From Amycolatopsis orientalis DSM 40040 = KCTC 9412 (GTDB lineage: Bacteria > Actinomycetota > Actinomycetes > Mycobacteriales > Pseudonocardiaceae), in the NCBI RefSeq assembly GCF_000478275.1, contig NZ_ASJB01000042.1:248001-312000 (forward strand): 64,000 bases of DNA, written 5' to 3'. The position numbers and the translations under genes are program-made. Below the pieces are notes generated by a model. The model made no database searches. It was not told where the DNA came from and saw nothing but the letters and a program-made list of their open reading frames with translations. Each line of letters opens with the position of its first letter. The stretch's first letter is position 1. This document shows positions 39,325 through 53,169 of the stretch, in pieces.

Positions 39325-40584
39325 ATGCCAGCCCGGGCGGCGTCGTTCCGCAGTGTCTTCGCGGTCGCCGGATTCCGCCGGATCTGGCTCGCGCATCTGC
39401 TCTCGGTCGCCGGTGACCAGCTGGCCAGGGTCGCGCTCACGGTGCTGGTGTTCGACCGGACGTCGTCGGCGGGATGGGCTTCGGCCGCGTACGCGCTGAC
39501 GTTCGTGCCCGACCTCCTCGGTGGCGCACTGGGCGGCATCGCGGACCGCTTCTCGCGGCGCACCGTGATGGTGGTGACCGACGTCGGCCGCGCGGTCCTG
39601 ATCGCGCTGATGGCGGTCCCCGGTCTGCCACTGCCCGCCGCGGCCGCGCTGCTGTTCGCCGTGCAGCTCATGGCGGGCCCGTTCTACGCGGCCCGCCAGG
39701 CGCTCCTGCCGGATCTGCTCGACCCGGACCGGCTGGTCGTCGGCCAGGCCGTCATCTCCTCCACGTACCAGGCCGGGCTCGTGGTGGGCTTCGGCGCGGG
39801 CGCCGCCGTCGTCACCGGCCTCGGGGTGCCCGGCGCGCTGCTGATCGACGCGGGGACGTTCGCGCTCTCGGCACTCATGCTCCGCTTCGGGCTGGAGCGG
39901 TACCCGCCCTCGACACCGCGTCATCACCGGCGCCCGTCCCTGATCGCCGGCTGCCGTCTGGTCGCCCGTGACCGCAGGCTGCGGTGGCTGCTGCTCATCG
40001 CCTGCTGCTGCGGGTTCTACGTGGTACCCGAAGGCCTCGCCGTCCCTGTCGCCGCCGAACTGGGCGGCGCGGGCGCGCTGCCGTGGCTGCTGGCCGCGAA
40101 CCCGGTCGGCTCGGTGCTCGGCGGGATCCTGCTGAGCCGGATCCCGCGGGAACGGCAGGTCCGGGTGCTGGGCGTGCTCGCGGTGGCGAGCAGCCTGGTG
40201 CTGATCCCGACCGGCTGGGCGCCGGGCCTGGTCACGATCGTCGTGCTGTGGACGATCTCGGGGATGTTCTCCGCGCACGACATGATCACCCAGACGCAGT
40301 ACAGCCTCGCCGCGCCACCCGACCATCGCGGTCAGGTGATCGGGGTCGCGATCGCGGCGTTGCGGGCGGCACAGGCGGCGGGGATCGCCGCCGCCGGGCT
40401 GCTGGCACAGGTCGTCGCGCCCACCACCGTGGTCACCGTCGCGGCGTCCGCGGGCGTGGCTGTCGCGGGCGTCGCCGGAATCGGCTGGTCACGGGCGGTG
40501 TCGTCCCGCCGCGGCCCGGAGGATCACGCGGATCCCGTCGGCCCGGCGGGCGGAACGACACCCGTTGGTGAGCACGGTTCCTGA
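39325..40584 (+). CDS. MFS transporter
   Basis: 419 residues, about 12 transmembrane helices. The signature between TM2 and TM3 is GGIADRFSRRTVMVVTDVGRAVLIALM (G-x-x-x-D-R-x-x-R-R). Similar actinomycete MFS proteins export drugs or peptides. Start at ATG 39325 (MPARAASFRSVFAVAGFRRIWLAHLLS) puts the first helix where expected; the longer ORF (39172) overlaps the divergent small gene. No strong ribosome binding site is seen. Its 3' end lies 13 bp from the mini-ORFs on the other strand; as a possible peptide exporter for them it is worth noting (inference). Confidence 0.88.
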   Translation: MPARAASFRSVFAVAGFRRIWLAHLLSVAGDQLARVALTVLVFDRTSSAGWASAAYALTFVPDLLGGALGGIADRFSRRTVMVVTDVGRAVLIALMAVPGLPLPAAAALLFAVQLMAGPFYAARQALLPDLLDPDRLVVGQAVISSTYQAGLVVGFGAGAAVVTGLGVPGALLIDAGTFALSALMLRFGLERYPPSTPRHHRRPSLIAGCRLVARDRRLRWLLLIACCCGFYVVPEGLAVPVAAELGGAGALPWLLAANPVGSVLGGILLSRIPRERQVRVLGVLAVASSLVLIPTGWAPGLVTIVVLWTISGMFSAHDMITQTQYSLAAPPDHRGQVIGVAIAALRAAQAAGIAAAGLLAQVVAPTTVVTVAASAGVAVAGVAGIGWSRAVSSRRGPEDHADPVGPAGGTTPVGEHGS

Positions 40585-40597
40585 CCAAGGCCGATCA

Positions 40598-40645
40598 TCA
40601 CGTCCAGTTGTTGTCACGACGGGTCGTCCAGTTGTTGTCACGCAT
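40598..40645 (-). CDS. Mini-ORF B: 15-residue peptide MRDNNWTTRRDNNWT
   Basis: ATG at 40645, TGA at 40598-40600, fifteen codons. It carries the RDNNWT motif twice. It is preceded by GAGGGAGGTGAACATC, a near-perfect Shine-Dalgarno at optimal distance. The whole unit (ribosome binding site, start, DNNW codons GAC AAC AAC TGG) is repeated 64 bp upstream as mini-ORF A. It is opposite in strand to the MFS gene, whose stop is 13 bp away. No family is known to me; a signalling peptide, RiPP precursor or regulatory leader are all possible. Confidence 0.6.
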   Translation of the reverse strand: MRDNNWTTRRDNNWT

Positions 40646-40688
40646 GATGTTCACCTCCCTCGAAATAGCGATGAATCCGGCAAATAAC

Positions 40689-40709
40689 TCACCAGTTGTT
40701 GTCCTGCAT
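40689..40709 (-). CDS. Mini-ORF A: 6-residue peptide MQDNNW
   Basis: ATG CAG GAC AAC AAC TGG TGA, preceded by CGAGGGAGGTGTACCG. It is one of the shortest ORFs one could propose, but the strong ribosome binding site, exact stop after Trp, and the same DNNW codons as mini-ORF B argue that it is translated. It is the first unit of a two-gene minus-strand transcript starting in the 253-bp gap (40585-40838) divergent from the GGDEF gene. P450-modified penta/hexapeptide RiPPs (biarylitides) have genes of this size, but their motif is different. Confidence 0.55.
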   Translation of the reverse strand: MQDNNW

Positions 40710-40838
40710 CGGTACACCTCCCTCGTTTCGGTTGGGCTGTCCGGGGGAATTCGCGGCCGCGCTTCTTATCGTCCGGACAACGACGGTCGTCGCAGTCCCG
40801 GTTCGATTACGGTGTAGATCACCGACGGAAGAGGGTGC

Positions 40839-42137
40839 GTGAACGGACGACTCGGTGGCGCGCGGCGGCGGCTCAAGGCCTGGCACCTATGGAGCCTGCC
40901 GCGACCTGTGCGTTCCTACGTGCTGGTCGTGAATCTCATCGCAGTCCTCTCGACCGCCGCCACGGCCCGGCTCGTCCCGGTCACCGGCACCGACCTGGTC
41001 CGGTTCGGCGTCTTGACGCTGTGCGCGGCCATCGCGATCGAGGGCACCCGGCAGATCGAACGCCAACGGGAGTACGACAGGGCCCCGTCGGTCGCCTACG
41101 TCGACACCAAGGCGGTCTGGAGCGTCGCCGCCGTCATCGCGCTGCCGCCGGTGCTCGCCGCCGCGATGGTCGTGGTGACCTACACCATCGCATGGCTGAG
41201 GATCTGGCCACACCAGCGACCGGTGCTCCCCCATCGGTGGATCTTCTCCGCCGCGACGGTGCTGTGCGGTACGCAGGCCGCCGTCGTCGTCCTCAGTCTC
41301 GGCATGCGCCACTACCCCGGCTCGCCCGATTCCGGCCTGCTCGCCGGGCTCGGTGACCTCGCCGTCATCATCGTGGCCGCCGCCCTCCGCTGGGCGATCA
41401 ACACCGTGCTGGTGATGATCGCGATCGCGCTCTCGTCGCCGCCGAAGTCGATCGGCGAACTCTTCTCCGGCTTCGGCGACCAAATCCTCGAAGCGGGCGC
41501 GCTCGGCCTCGGCCTGGTGACGGCCGTCGTCCTCGTCCAGGCCAACCCGCTCGTACTGGTCGGCGTCGTCATCGCACTGGTCGCCCTGCACCGCGGTCTG
41601 CTCCTGACCCAGTACCGGCGCGACGCGCACACCGACGCCACCACCGGCCTCGTCACGAAACGCCGCTGGCGCCAGCTCGCCGAAGAGCAACTCGGCCGCA
41701 CCCGCGCCGGCCGCAAGCTCGGCGTGCTCTTCCTCGACCTCGACAACTTCAAGACGATCAACGACACCTACGGTCACCCCAACGGCGACCTCGTCCTGCG
41801 CGCCGTCGGCGACGCGCTGCGCGCCGAGATCCGGGAACAGGACGTCTGCGGACGCTGGGGCGGTGAGGAGTTCGCGATCGTCATCCCGGACGTCCACAGC
41901 GAAGAGACGCTGCGCCAGGTCGCCGAACGGATCCGGCACCAGGTCGCGGTGGTGTCGGTCGCCCTCCCCGATCGCGACACCGTGCTGACCGATCTGACCG
42001 TGTCGATCGGCGGGGCGCTGTACCCGGCCGACAACATCTCCAGCGTCGACGATCTCCTCGTCGCCACCGACATGGCCCTGTACCGCGCGAAGCAGGGCGG
42101 TCGCAACCGCGTCGAATTGGCGCCACCCGCTCCGTGA
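40839..42137 (+). CDS. Membrane diguanylate cyclase (GGDEF), paralog of the 26038 gene
   Basis: 432 residues. Membrane region of about six helices (roughly 20-235) and a GGDEF domain (about 255-430) with GGEEF (341-345) and I-site REQD five residues upstream, so an active, feedback-inhibited cyclic di-GMP synthase is expected. The segment GTDLVRFGVLTLCAAIAIEGTRQIERQREYDR aligns with the equivalent part of the first GGDEF protein, showing a shared sensor module. GTG at 40839 follows GAAGAGGG. It is divergent from the mini-ORFs. Confidence 0.92.
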   Translation: MNGRLGGARRRLKAWHLWSLPRPVRSYVLVVNLIAVLSTAATARLVPVTGTDLVRFGVLTLCAAIAIEGTRQIERQREYDRAPSVAYVDTKAVWSVAAVIALPPVLAAAMVVVTYTIAWLRIWPHQRPVLPHRWIFSAATVLCGTQAAVVVLSLGMRHYPGSPDSGLLAGLGDLAVIIVAAALRWAINTVLVMIAIALSSPPKSIGELFSGFGDQILEAGALGLGLVTAVVLVQANPLVLVGVVIALVALHRGLLLTQYRRDAHTDATTGLVTKRRWRQLAEEQLGRTRAGRKLGVLFLDLDNFKTINDTYGHPNGDLVLRAVGDALRAEIREQDVCGRWGGEEFAIVIPDVHSEETLRQVAERIRHQVAVVSVALPDRDTVLTDLTVSIGGALYPADNISSVDDLLVATDMALYRAKQGGRNRVELAPPAP

Positions 42138-42207
42138 TCATTACCGTATTTCGACAACGGCTTTCGCGAATCCAAAATTGTCGGTGGCCGGTCGTAAGGT
42201 TCTCGGC

Positions 42208-43443
42208 GTGGAAACTCAGGTCGCCACCGTGGCGCTACTCGAGGAATTAGCCGATCCAGACACCATGGAGGTCATCAACAATGCACTGAATACGTTGGAC
42301 GACAACGATTCTGTCGCGGTCGCGCAGGCCGCTTCCGCGGTGATCGCGAAGTTTGAAGCTATCCGCTACCGCGCGCTGGCTCAGCTGGCCCGCCATCGCG
42401 AAAACGTGGGAAGCGCCGCCCAAGAAGTCGCGTTCGCACTGTCCATGGTGGACGGTCACGCGGCAGCGATGGTCGAAACGGCCACCGCGTTGACCACGCG
42501 GCTGCCCCGCACTCTGCACCTGATGGACCAGGGCCGCCTGGACGGGTTCGGGGCGATGAAGGTCGCCACGGCGACCGCCTGGCTCTCCGACGAGAACGCC
42601 CGCGCCGCCGACGCTCTGCTGGAAGAGCGCTTGCCCGGCAAGAACTCCGACCAGATCCGCAAGGCCGCGAACCACGCCGCGGCCACGGTCGACCGCGAGG
42701 GCGCGGACAAGCGCTGCAAGCACAACCGCGAGGGCCGCCGCCTCGTCCTGCGACAGGGTGAGACGGGAGTGGGCTCGATCGAGGTCGAGGACGGTCCGGT
42801 GGAGAAGGTGAACGCCGCCTACCGCCGGATCGACCGCGAAGCACGCGCACTCAAAACCGGCGACGAAACCCGCACCCTCGACCAGTTGCGGGCGGACGTC
42901 GCGCTCGATCTGCTGCTCGGCGGTCAAGGCGGGACAAGCGAACGCACCGAAGTCTTTCTCTACATGGACTTGTTCACCTATCTCGGCCTCAACGACGATC
43001 CCGCCGAACTGGCCGGACACGGCCACATTCCCGCCTCGCTGGCCCAGCACATCGCCACCGGCCCGAACACCGTCCTGCGCCGCATCATCACCGACCCGCT
43101 CTCCGGGCAGGTACTCGACCTCGGCCGCGACCGCTACCGCCCCACCGCGGGCCTCGGCGAATTCGTCCGCGTCCGCGACCGCGAATGCCGAAGACCCGGC
43201 TGCCACCGCCCCGCACAGACCTGCGACCTCGACCACGCCGTGCCCTGGCAGTTCGGCGGCACCACCGACGCCGCGGATCTCATCAGCTTCTGCCGCCGCG
43301 ATCACCGGCTCAAGGACGAACCCGGCTGGAACTACCGGCTCGCGGCCGACGGAACCCTCACCATCACCACACCCACCGGACAGCGCTACGACAGCACGCC
43401 CCCGCCCCTTCACGAACCCCGCGATGAATCACCGCCCTTCTGA
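42208..43443 (+). CDS. DUF222/HNH endonuclease-domain protein (13E12 repeat family)
   Basis: 411 residues. DUF222 (about 15-300) is followed by a C-terminal HNH nuclease domain (about 325-375): CRRPGCHRPAQTCDLDHAVPWQFGGTTDAADLISFCRRDHRLK, with paired Cys and the His-Asn/Asp-His core. These multi-copy genes are the REP13E12 type of M. tuberculosis, where one copy hosts prophage integration. GTG at 42208 (METQVATVALLEELADP) with TAAGGT upstream is preferred to the TTG at 42178. The 5' segment (42138-42260) is AT-richer. A degenerate repeat tract follows. Confidence 0.92.
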   Translation: METQVATVALLEELADPDTMEVINNALNTLDDNDSVAVAQAASAVIAKFEAIRYRALAQLARHRENVGSAAQEVAFALSMVDGHAAAMVETATALTTRLPRTLHLMDQGRLDGFGAMKVATATAWLSDENARAADALLEERLPGKNSDQIRKAANHAAATVDREGADKRCKHNREGRRLVLRQGETGVGSIEVEDGPVEKVNAAYRRIDREARALKTGDETRTLDQLRADVALDLLLGGQGGTSERTEVFLYMDLFTYLGLNDDPAELAGHGHIPASLAQHIATGPNTVLRRIITDPLSGQVLDLGRDRYRPTAGLGEFVRVRDRECRRPGCHRPAQTCDLDHAVPWQFGGTTDAADLISFCRRDHRLKDEPGWNYRLAADGTLTITTPTGQRYDSTPPPLHEPRDESPPF

Positions 43444-44088
43444 GCCGTCACGTCGCCTGGACTCGGTACGGCGCCTGCGGCTGTCTTGGGCCTGTCGTCG
43501 GCTTGTCGAGGGCGCGGTTTTCAGATGCGGGCTGTCGGTGGTTGAGCTGTTGCCGGAAAACGGCCACGCCAATTACGCGAACACGTCCCAAGACCTACGC
43601 GACAACATCCGCCATCCCAACCACCACACCGGTCTGTCTCCGGAAAACGGCGATACCCGCCGTGAGCTTGGCTCCGAGCCAGACGACCGCGCACCGGCCC
43701 CCGACGAGCCGCCGCTTCCACACCGTTGCCGGAAAACGACCACGACCACTTACGCCAACCCACCCCACGACCGACGCGACACCCCCTCCCGACACACCGC
43801 CCCCCGCCACCCCACAACCCCATTGCCGCAAAACGGCAACCCCAGCCCACCCCAGACCGACCCCAAAACCACCCCAACCCCAACCGACCCGCCCAAGCGA
43901 CCATCCAGACCAGCCCGATGAAACCGGCGTGAACACCTGATGACACCCCGCGAACCCCAACCCCCGACCCCAGCCCCGATTGTCCACTCCATGACGTCAT
44001 TCACCCCCTCGACGAGGTGTTCCAGGCCACTTTTTGGCGGGTTCCTACAACACCCGGCCCTCGGCATGCGCCACCGACGACATTCTCG
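43444..44088. repeat. Degenerate repeat tract, C-rich, 3' of the HNH gene
   Basis: Four occurrences of TTGCCGGAAAACG or variants (about 43550, 43637, 43726, 43823), each able to form a small GCCG/CGGC stem with a GAAAA or CAAAA loop, are spaced by about 87-97 bp. The copies at 43550 and 43726 also share flanks (CCACG..TTACGC..AACAC..GACC..ACGCGACA). From 43750 to 43990 the plus strand is very C-rich and G-poor, so the minus strand could form G-quadruplexes (43861-43894). Frames here have repetitive Pro/Thr/His content and are not called as genes. It may be decayed 13E12-family sequence. Confidence 0.6.
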
Positions 44089-44100
44089 TACCGGCCGGTA
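44089..44100. promoter_or_regulatory. Palindrome TACCGGCCGGTA upstream of the carboxylase
   Basis: A perfect 12-bp dyad 94 bp upstream of the GTG start of the giant carboxylase and just before its leader hairpin. A candidate repressor site; no regulator is adjacent. Confidence 0.4.
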
Positions 44101-44122
44101 AGAGGCAGGCTGTAAGGCAGGT

Positions 44123-44165
44123 ACAGGTGACTGTCCCGCGCGTGATCCGGCGGGCCGTCACCTGT
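44123..44165 (+). other. Leader hairpin of the carboxylase mRNA
   Basis: ACAGGTGAC (44123-44131) pairs perfectly with GTCACCTGT (44157-44165), and inside it CCCGC can pair with GCGGG. The hairpin ends 15 nt before the GGGAGG ribosome binding site (44180-44185) of the carboxylase. It could stabilise the message or modulate initiation. It does not match a riboswitch class I know. Confidence 0.5.
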
Positions 44166-44193
44166 TGTGCTGCGTACTTGGGAGGCTCAGTCG

Positions 44194-49683
<5,490 letters not shown>

Positions 49684-49697
49684 CCCCTCCCCTAACG

Positions 49698-49752
49698 CGC
49701 CATGAAAGGTCCTTTCCTTGCGAATTTTGCAAGGAAAGGACCTTTCATGGCG
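49698..49752. terminator. 55-bp perfect palindromic terminator
   Basis: 24-bp arms with no mismatch (core GAAAGGTCCTTTCCTTGC) around the 7-nt loop GAATTTT, placed between the convergent carboxylase (49683) and bifunctional-nuclease-family (49762) genes. The inner arm AAGGAAAGGACC is itself nearly self-complementary. It resembles in outline the hairpin at 5850. Confidence 0.88.
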
Positions 49753-49761
49753 TCTCCGGGG

Positions 49762-50316
49762 TTAGACAGGCGGCTCAGGAGGCAGGTCCCCGAAGTCCTC
49801 GGGCACGATCTTGTCCAGCGCCGCGCGGAACTCCTCCACCTCGCGCTCCTGCTCGACCGGGTCCGCCGGTACCGACGGCAGTTCGGCGTCGGGCCCGGAG
49901 CCGACGATCTCGACCCGTACCGAAGCGACCTCCAGCACCGAGTCGGCCACCTTGATCGCGACACCGGCACGCAGCCCGATCGCGACCGCGTCACTCGGCC
50001 GGGCGGAGACGCGGATATCGGAGTCCAGGACGAGATCCGCGAAGAAGATGCCGTCCCGCAGCGCGGTGACCTCGACGCCGGTCACGTGATGCCCGAAAGA
50101 TTCCACCACCTGACCGATCAGTTCGATCGTGCCGGGCCGGGGCAGCTGGATCTTCTCCTGCGCGAGCGCCACCGCGCTCGCCTCGGGGCCGCCGATCGTG
50201 ATCGCCAGCCAGCGACGTTCGCCCTCTCGTTCTCGCAGCAGCATCACCGGCGCCGCTTCCGGAGCCAGGACTGCCATCCCCTCGACGTCCATCGGGATCA
50301 TGCGCGGGTACCTCAT
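49762..50316 (-). CDS. Bifunctional nuclease-family protein (DUF151)
   Basis: 184 residues. The N-terminal part (about 10-135) follows the DUF151 pattern: [53 protein letters not shown] and [23 protein letters not shown], the last being the most conserved motif. The acidic C-terminal tail ([29 protein letters not shown]) is extra. Plant members are DNase/RNase; bacterial function is unsettled. ATG at 50316 overlaps the ctaD stop (ATGA), so it is translated with the oxidase subunit. Confidence 0.88.
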   Translation of the reverse strand: MRYPRMIPMDVEGMAVLAPEAAPVMLLREREGERRWLAITIGGPEASAVALAQEKIQLPRPGTIELIGQVVESFGHHVTGVEVTALRDGIFFADLVLDSDIRVSARPSDAVAIGLRAGVAIKVADSVLEVASVRVEIVGSGPDAELPSVPADPVEQEREVEEFRAALDKIVPEDFGDLPPEPPV

Positions 50317-52082
50317 TCCTTCGGTGGGCCGGTGTCGTCGTCGGCCAGTGCCTTGTCCGCCACCACTTCCGACGGTGCCATCCGGTCGCGGCGCTGGAAC
50401 GGGGTCGTATGCCCCTCGGCGCGCAGCCGGGGGATCATGTGCGGGTAATGGAGTTCGAACGCCGGGCGTTCGGACCGGATCCTCGGCAGGTCGAAGAAGT
50501 TGTGCCGGGGAGGCGGGCAGGTCGTCGCCCATTCCAGGGAATTCCCGTGCCCCCACGGGTCGTCGACCTCGACGATCTCCCCGAACCGGTAACTGCGGAC
50601 GACGTTCCAGAGGAACGGCAGCACCGACGCGCCGAGCAGGAACGCGCCGATGGTGGAAATGGTGTGCAGCAGGGTGAAACCGTCGCTGCTCAGGTAATCG
50701 GCGTAGCGGCGCGGCATTCCCTGGTTGCCGAGCCAGTGCTGGACCAGGAACGTCGTGTGGAAGCCGATGAAGGTGGTCCAGAAATGCAGTTTCGCGAGCC
50801 GTTCGTCGAGCATCCGCCCGGTCATCTTGGGGAACCAGAAGTAGATCCCGGCGAAGGTGGCGAACACGATGGTGCCGAACAGCACGTAGTGGAAGTGTGC
50901 CACCACGAAGTAGGTGTCGTGGATGTGGAAGTCCAGCGGCGGCGCGGCGAGGATGATCCCGGTCAGCCCGCCGAGCAGGAACGTCACCATGAACCCGATC
51001 GACCAGAGCATCGGTGACTCGAAGGTGAGCTGTCCCTTCCACATGGTGCCGATCCAGTTGAAGAACTTGATCCCGGTCGGCACCGCGATGAGGAAGGTCA
51101 TGATGGAGAAGAACGGCAACAGCACCGCGCCGGTGGCGAACATGTGGTGCGCCCACACGGCGAACGACAACGCGGTGATCCCGATCGTCGCGAACACCAT
51201 GAGCTTGTAGCCGAACAGCGGTTTCCGGCTGAACACCGGGACGATCTCGGTGATGATGCCGAAATACGGCAGCGCGACGATGTAGACCTCGGGATGGCCG
51301 AAGAACCAGAACAGGTGCTGGAACAGGATCGCCCCGCCGTTGGCCGGATCGAAGACGTGCGCGCCGAGCCGTCTGTCCGCCTCCAGCCCGAACAGCGCCG
51401 CGGTGAGGATCGGGAACACCGCCAGGATCAGGATGGTGGTGAACAGGATGTTCCAGGTGAACAGCGGCAACCGCCACATGGTCATCCCCGGCGCCCGCAG
51501 GCAGAGGATGGTGGTGATCATGTTGACCGCGCCGAGGATCGTCCCGAGCCCGGAGACGATCAGGCCCATGATCGCCAGATCGGCCCCCACCCCCGGGGTG
51601 TGCGCGGCGTTCGACAGCGGCGTGTACATCGTCCAGCCGAAGTCGGGAGCGCCGCTCGGCGTGAGGAACGCGCTGAGCGTCATCAGCCCGCCGAAGAGGT
51701 AGAGCCAGTAGGAGAACGCGTTCAGCCTCGGGAAGGCGACGTCCGGGGAGCCGATCTGCAGCGGCAGGATGTAGTTGGCGAAGGCGAAGAGGTTCGGGGT
51801 CGCGTACAGCAGCAGCATGATGAGGCCGTGCATGGTGAACAGCTGGTTGTACTGCTCCTGCGAAAGGAACTGCAGCCCCGGCCTGCCCAGCTCGCCGCGC
51901 ATCAGCAGGGCCATGAATCCGCCGACGAGGAAGAACCCGAACGACGTGCACAGGTAGAGCAGGCCGATCGTCTTGTGGTCGGTGGTGCGCACGACGTTGA
52001 GGAACACGCTGCCCTTGGGGGCGCGAAGTCGTCCGCCGAAGCGCACGGCCTCCGGGCGAGACGAGGTCTTCACCGCGGTCAT
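50313..52082 (-). CDS. ctaD: Cytochrome c oxidase subunit I
   Basis: 589 residues, 12 or more membrane helices. Heme a ligand in [15 protein letters not shown], the CuB/heme a3 centre in [18 protein letters not shown] (His-Tyr cross-link residues), WAHHMF, and [16 protein letters not shown] are all intact. It is the proton-pumping core of the aa3 oxidase, in the cytoplasmic membrane. ATG at 52082 has GGGAG upstream. The gene stands apart from ctaC/ctaE/qcr, as often in actinomycetes, and may be a second copy. It is coupled downstream to the DUF151 gene. The longer ORF upstream antisense to LysR is a shadow. Confidence 0.97.
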   Translation of the reverse strand: MTAVKTSSRPEAVRFGGRLRAPKGSVFLNVVRTTDHKTIGLLYLCTSFGFFLVGGFMALLMRGELGRPGLQFLSQEQYNQLFTMHGLIMLLLYATPNLFAFANYILPLQIGSPDVAFPRLNAFSYWLYLFGGLMTLSAFLTPSGAPDFGWTMYTPLSNAAHTPGVGADLAIMGLIVSGLGTILGAVNMITTILCLRAPGMTMWRLPLFTWNILFTTILILAVFPILTAALFGLEADRRLGAHVFDPANGGAILFQHLFWFFGHPEVYIVALPYFGIITEIVPVFSRKPLFGYKLMVFATIGITALSFAVWAHHMFATGAVLLPFFSIMTFLIAVPTGIKFFNWIGTMWKGQLTFESPMLWSIGFMVTFLLGGLTGIILAAPPLDFHIHDTYFVVAHFHYVLFGTIVFATFAGIYFWFPKMTGRMLDERLAKLHFWTTFIGFHTTFLVQHWLGNQGMPRRYADYLSSDGFTLLHTISTIGAFLLGASVLPFLWNVVRSYRFGEIVEVDDPWGHGNSLEWATTCPPPRHNFFDLPRIRSERPAFELHYPHMIPRLRAEGHTTPFQRRDRMAPSEVVADKALADDDTGPPKE

Positions 52083-52189
52083 GGGCGACTCCCAGCACGA
52101 GGACACACCTTCAGAAAGCTGGTACCCCTCCAGGAGAGCCCCTACACCCCGGCTTTTCAAGAGCCGGCGGACGATTCGTCCGTTCGCCG

Positions 52190-53098
52190 TCAGCCGCGCG
52201 GATTCCGGGAGCGGACCGCGAGGGCCAGCAGCGCGGCGGCCGGTCCGGCGAGCCGCCGCCCGGCGGGCCACACCGCGCGCAGTTCCCGCCCGAAGTCGAC
52301 ACCCTCGACGGCGACCGCGACGAGCCTGCGGTCGGCGACGTCGCGGGCGACGTCGAGTTCGCTGATCACCGCCGGACCGGCGCCCGCGATCACGGCGTTG
52401 CGGACGGCGGACGCGGAACCCAGTTCCAGCAACGGTTTCGCCGGACCCACCCCGGCCTTGCGCAAGGCGGTGTCCACGGTTTCCCTGGTCCCGGAACCGG
52501 GTTCGCGGACCACCAGCGGCGTGACCGCCAGTTCGGCCGCGGTCAGCGCGCGGCGCCTGCGCGCCCACGGATGGCTTCCGGCCACGACGAGGACCAGGCG
52601 ATCGGTGGCCACCCGCTTCGACGAGAGGCCGGGCAGCGCGCCAGGCGACTCGACGAACCCGAGGTCGACCTTGCCCTCCCTGGCCAATTCGGCCGCTTGA
52701 TCGGAGTTCGTCACCTCCAGTCCGAGGTACAGCCCCGGGTTCCCGCGTTTGAGTTCGCCGATCCAGCCCGGGACCAGATGTTCGGCCAGCGTCATGCTCG
52801 CGGCGACGCGGAGTTCCGCCTCGTGCTGGGTGCGCAGCGCTTCGGCGCCGTCGAGGAGACCGTCGAGTTCGGACAGCACGCGGTGCGCCCAGCCCGCGAT
52901 GACCCGGCCGTCGGGGGTGAGCGCGGACCCCCGCCGCGTGCGGTCGACCAGCACCAGCCCGAGCCGTCGCTCGATTGTGGACAGTCGTTTGCTCGCCGAC
53001 GGCTGCGCGATCCCGAGCCTGGCCGCGGCCTGCCCGATGCTGCCGAGTTCGTCCACGAGCACCAGCAGGCGCAGGGAGTCCAGATCGGGTGCGGTCAT
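52190..53098 (-). CDS. LysR-family regulator (partner of the YeiH-like exporter)
   Basis: 302 residues. The HTH is [53 protein letters not shown] (about 4-58), and the substrate-binding-like effector domain runs about 88-295 ([21 protein letters not shown]). It is divergent from the YeiH gene, an arrangement seen in many bacteria (yeiE-yeiH), so it most likely controls that gene. A 19-bp dyad TCATAG-N7-CTATGA overlaps its start codon. No Shine-Dalgarno sequence precedes the ATG, so its transcript may be leaderless. Confidence 0.93.
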   Translation of the reverse strand: MTAPDLDSLRLLVLVDELGSIGQAAARLGIAQPSASKRLSTIERRLGLVLVDRTRRGSALTPDGRVIAGWAHRVLSELDGLLDGAEALRTQHEAELRVAASMTLAEHLVPGWIGELKRGNPGLYLGLEVTNSDQAAELAREGKVDLGFVESPGALPGLSSKRVATDRLVLVVAGSHPWARRRRALTAAELAVTPLVVREPGSGTRETVDTALRKAGVGPAKPLLELGSASAVRNAVIAGAGPAVISELDVARDVADRRLVAVAVEGVDFGRELRAVWPAGRRLAGPAAALLALAVRSRNPRG

Positions 53099-53113
53099 AG
53101 CCCAAGTCTATGA
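53095..53113. promoter_or_regulatory. LysR-type dyad TCATAG-N7-CTATGA
   Basis: Perfect 6-bp arms with a T-N11-A core inside the pattern, the usual form of LysR boxes, spanning the LysR start codon (ATG at 53098 on the minus strand) and lying 57 bp upstream of the exporter ATG. It fits negative autoregulation and control of the divergent gene. Confidence 0.65.
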
Positions 53114-53169
53114 CCTACCCCCAGTATTCACCGCTACCGAGGCCGCCTCTTCGGGACGAGGCTCGAACC

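Noticed and set aside
43540..43850. Spaced TTGCCGGAAAACG motifs considered as a CRISPR array
   Set aside because: The motif is too short and variable (13 nt), spacing is irregular, and no cas genes are present.
43424..43921. 165-codon ORF overlapping the end of the HNH gene
   Set aside because: Pro/Thr/His-rich, changes frame between repeat copies, no ribosome binding site; better explained as a C-rich repeat tract.
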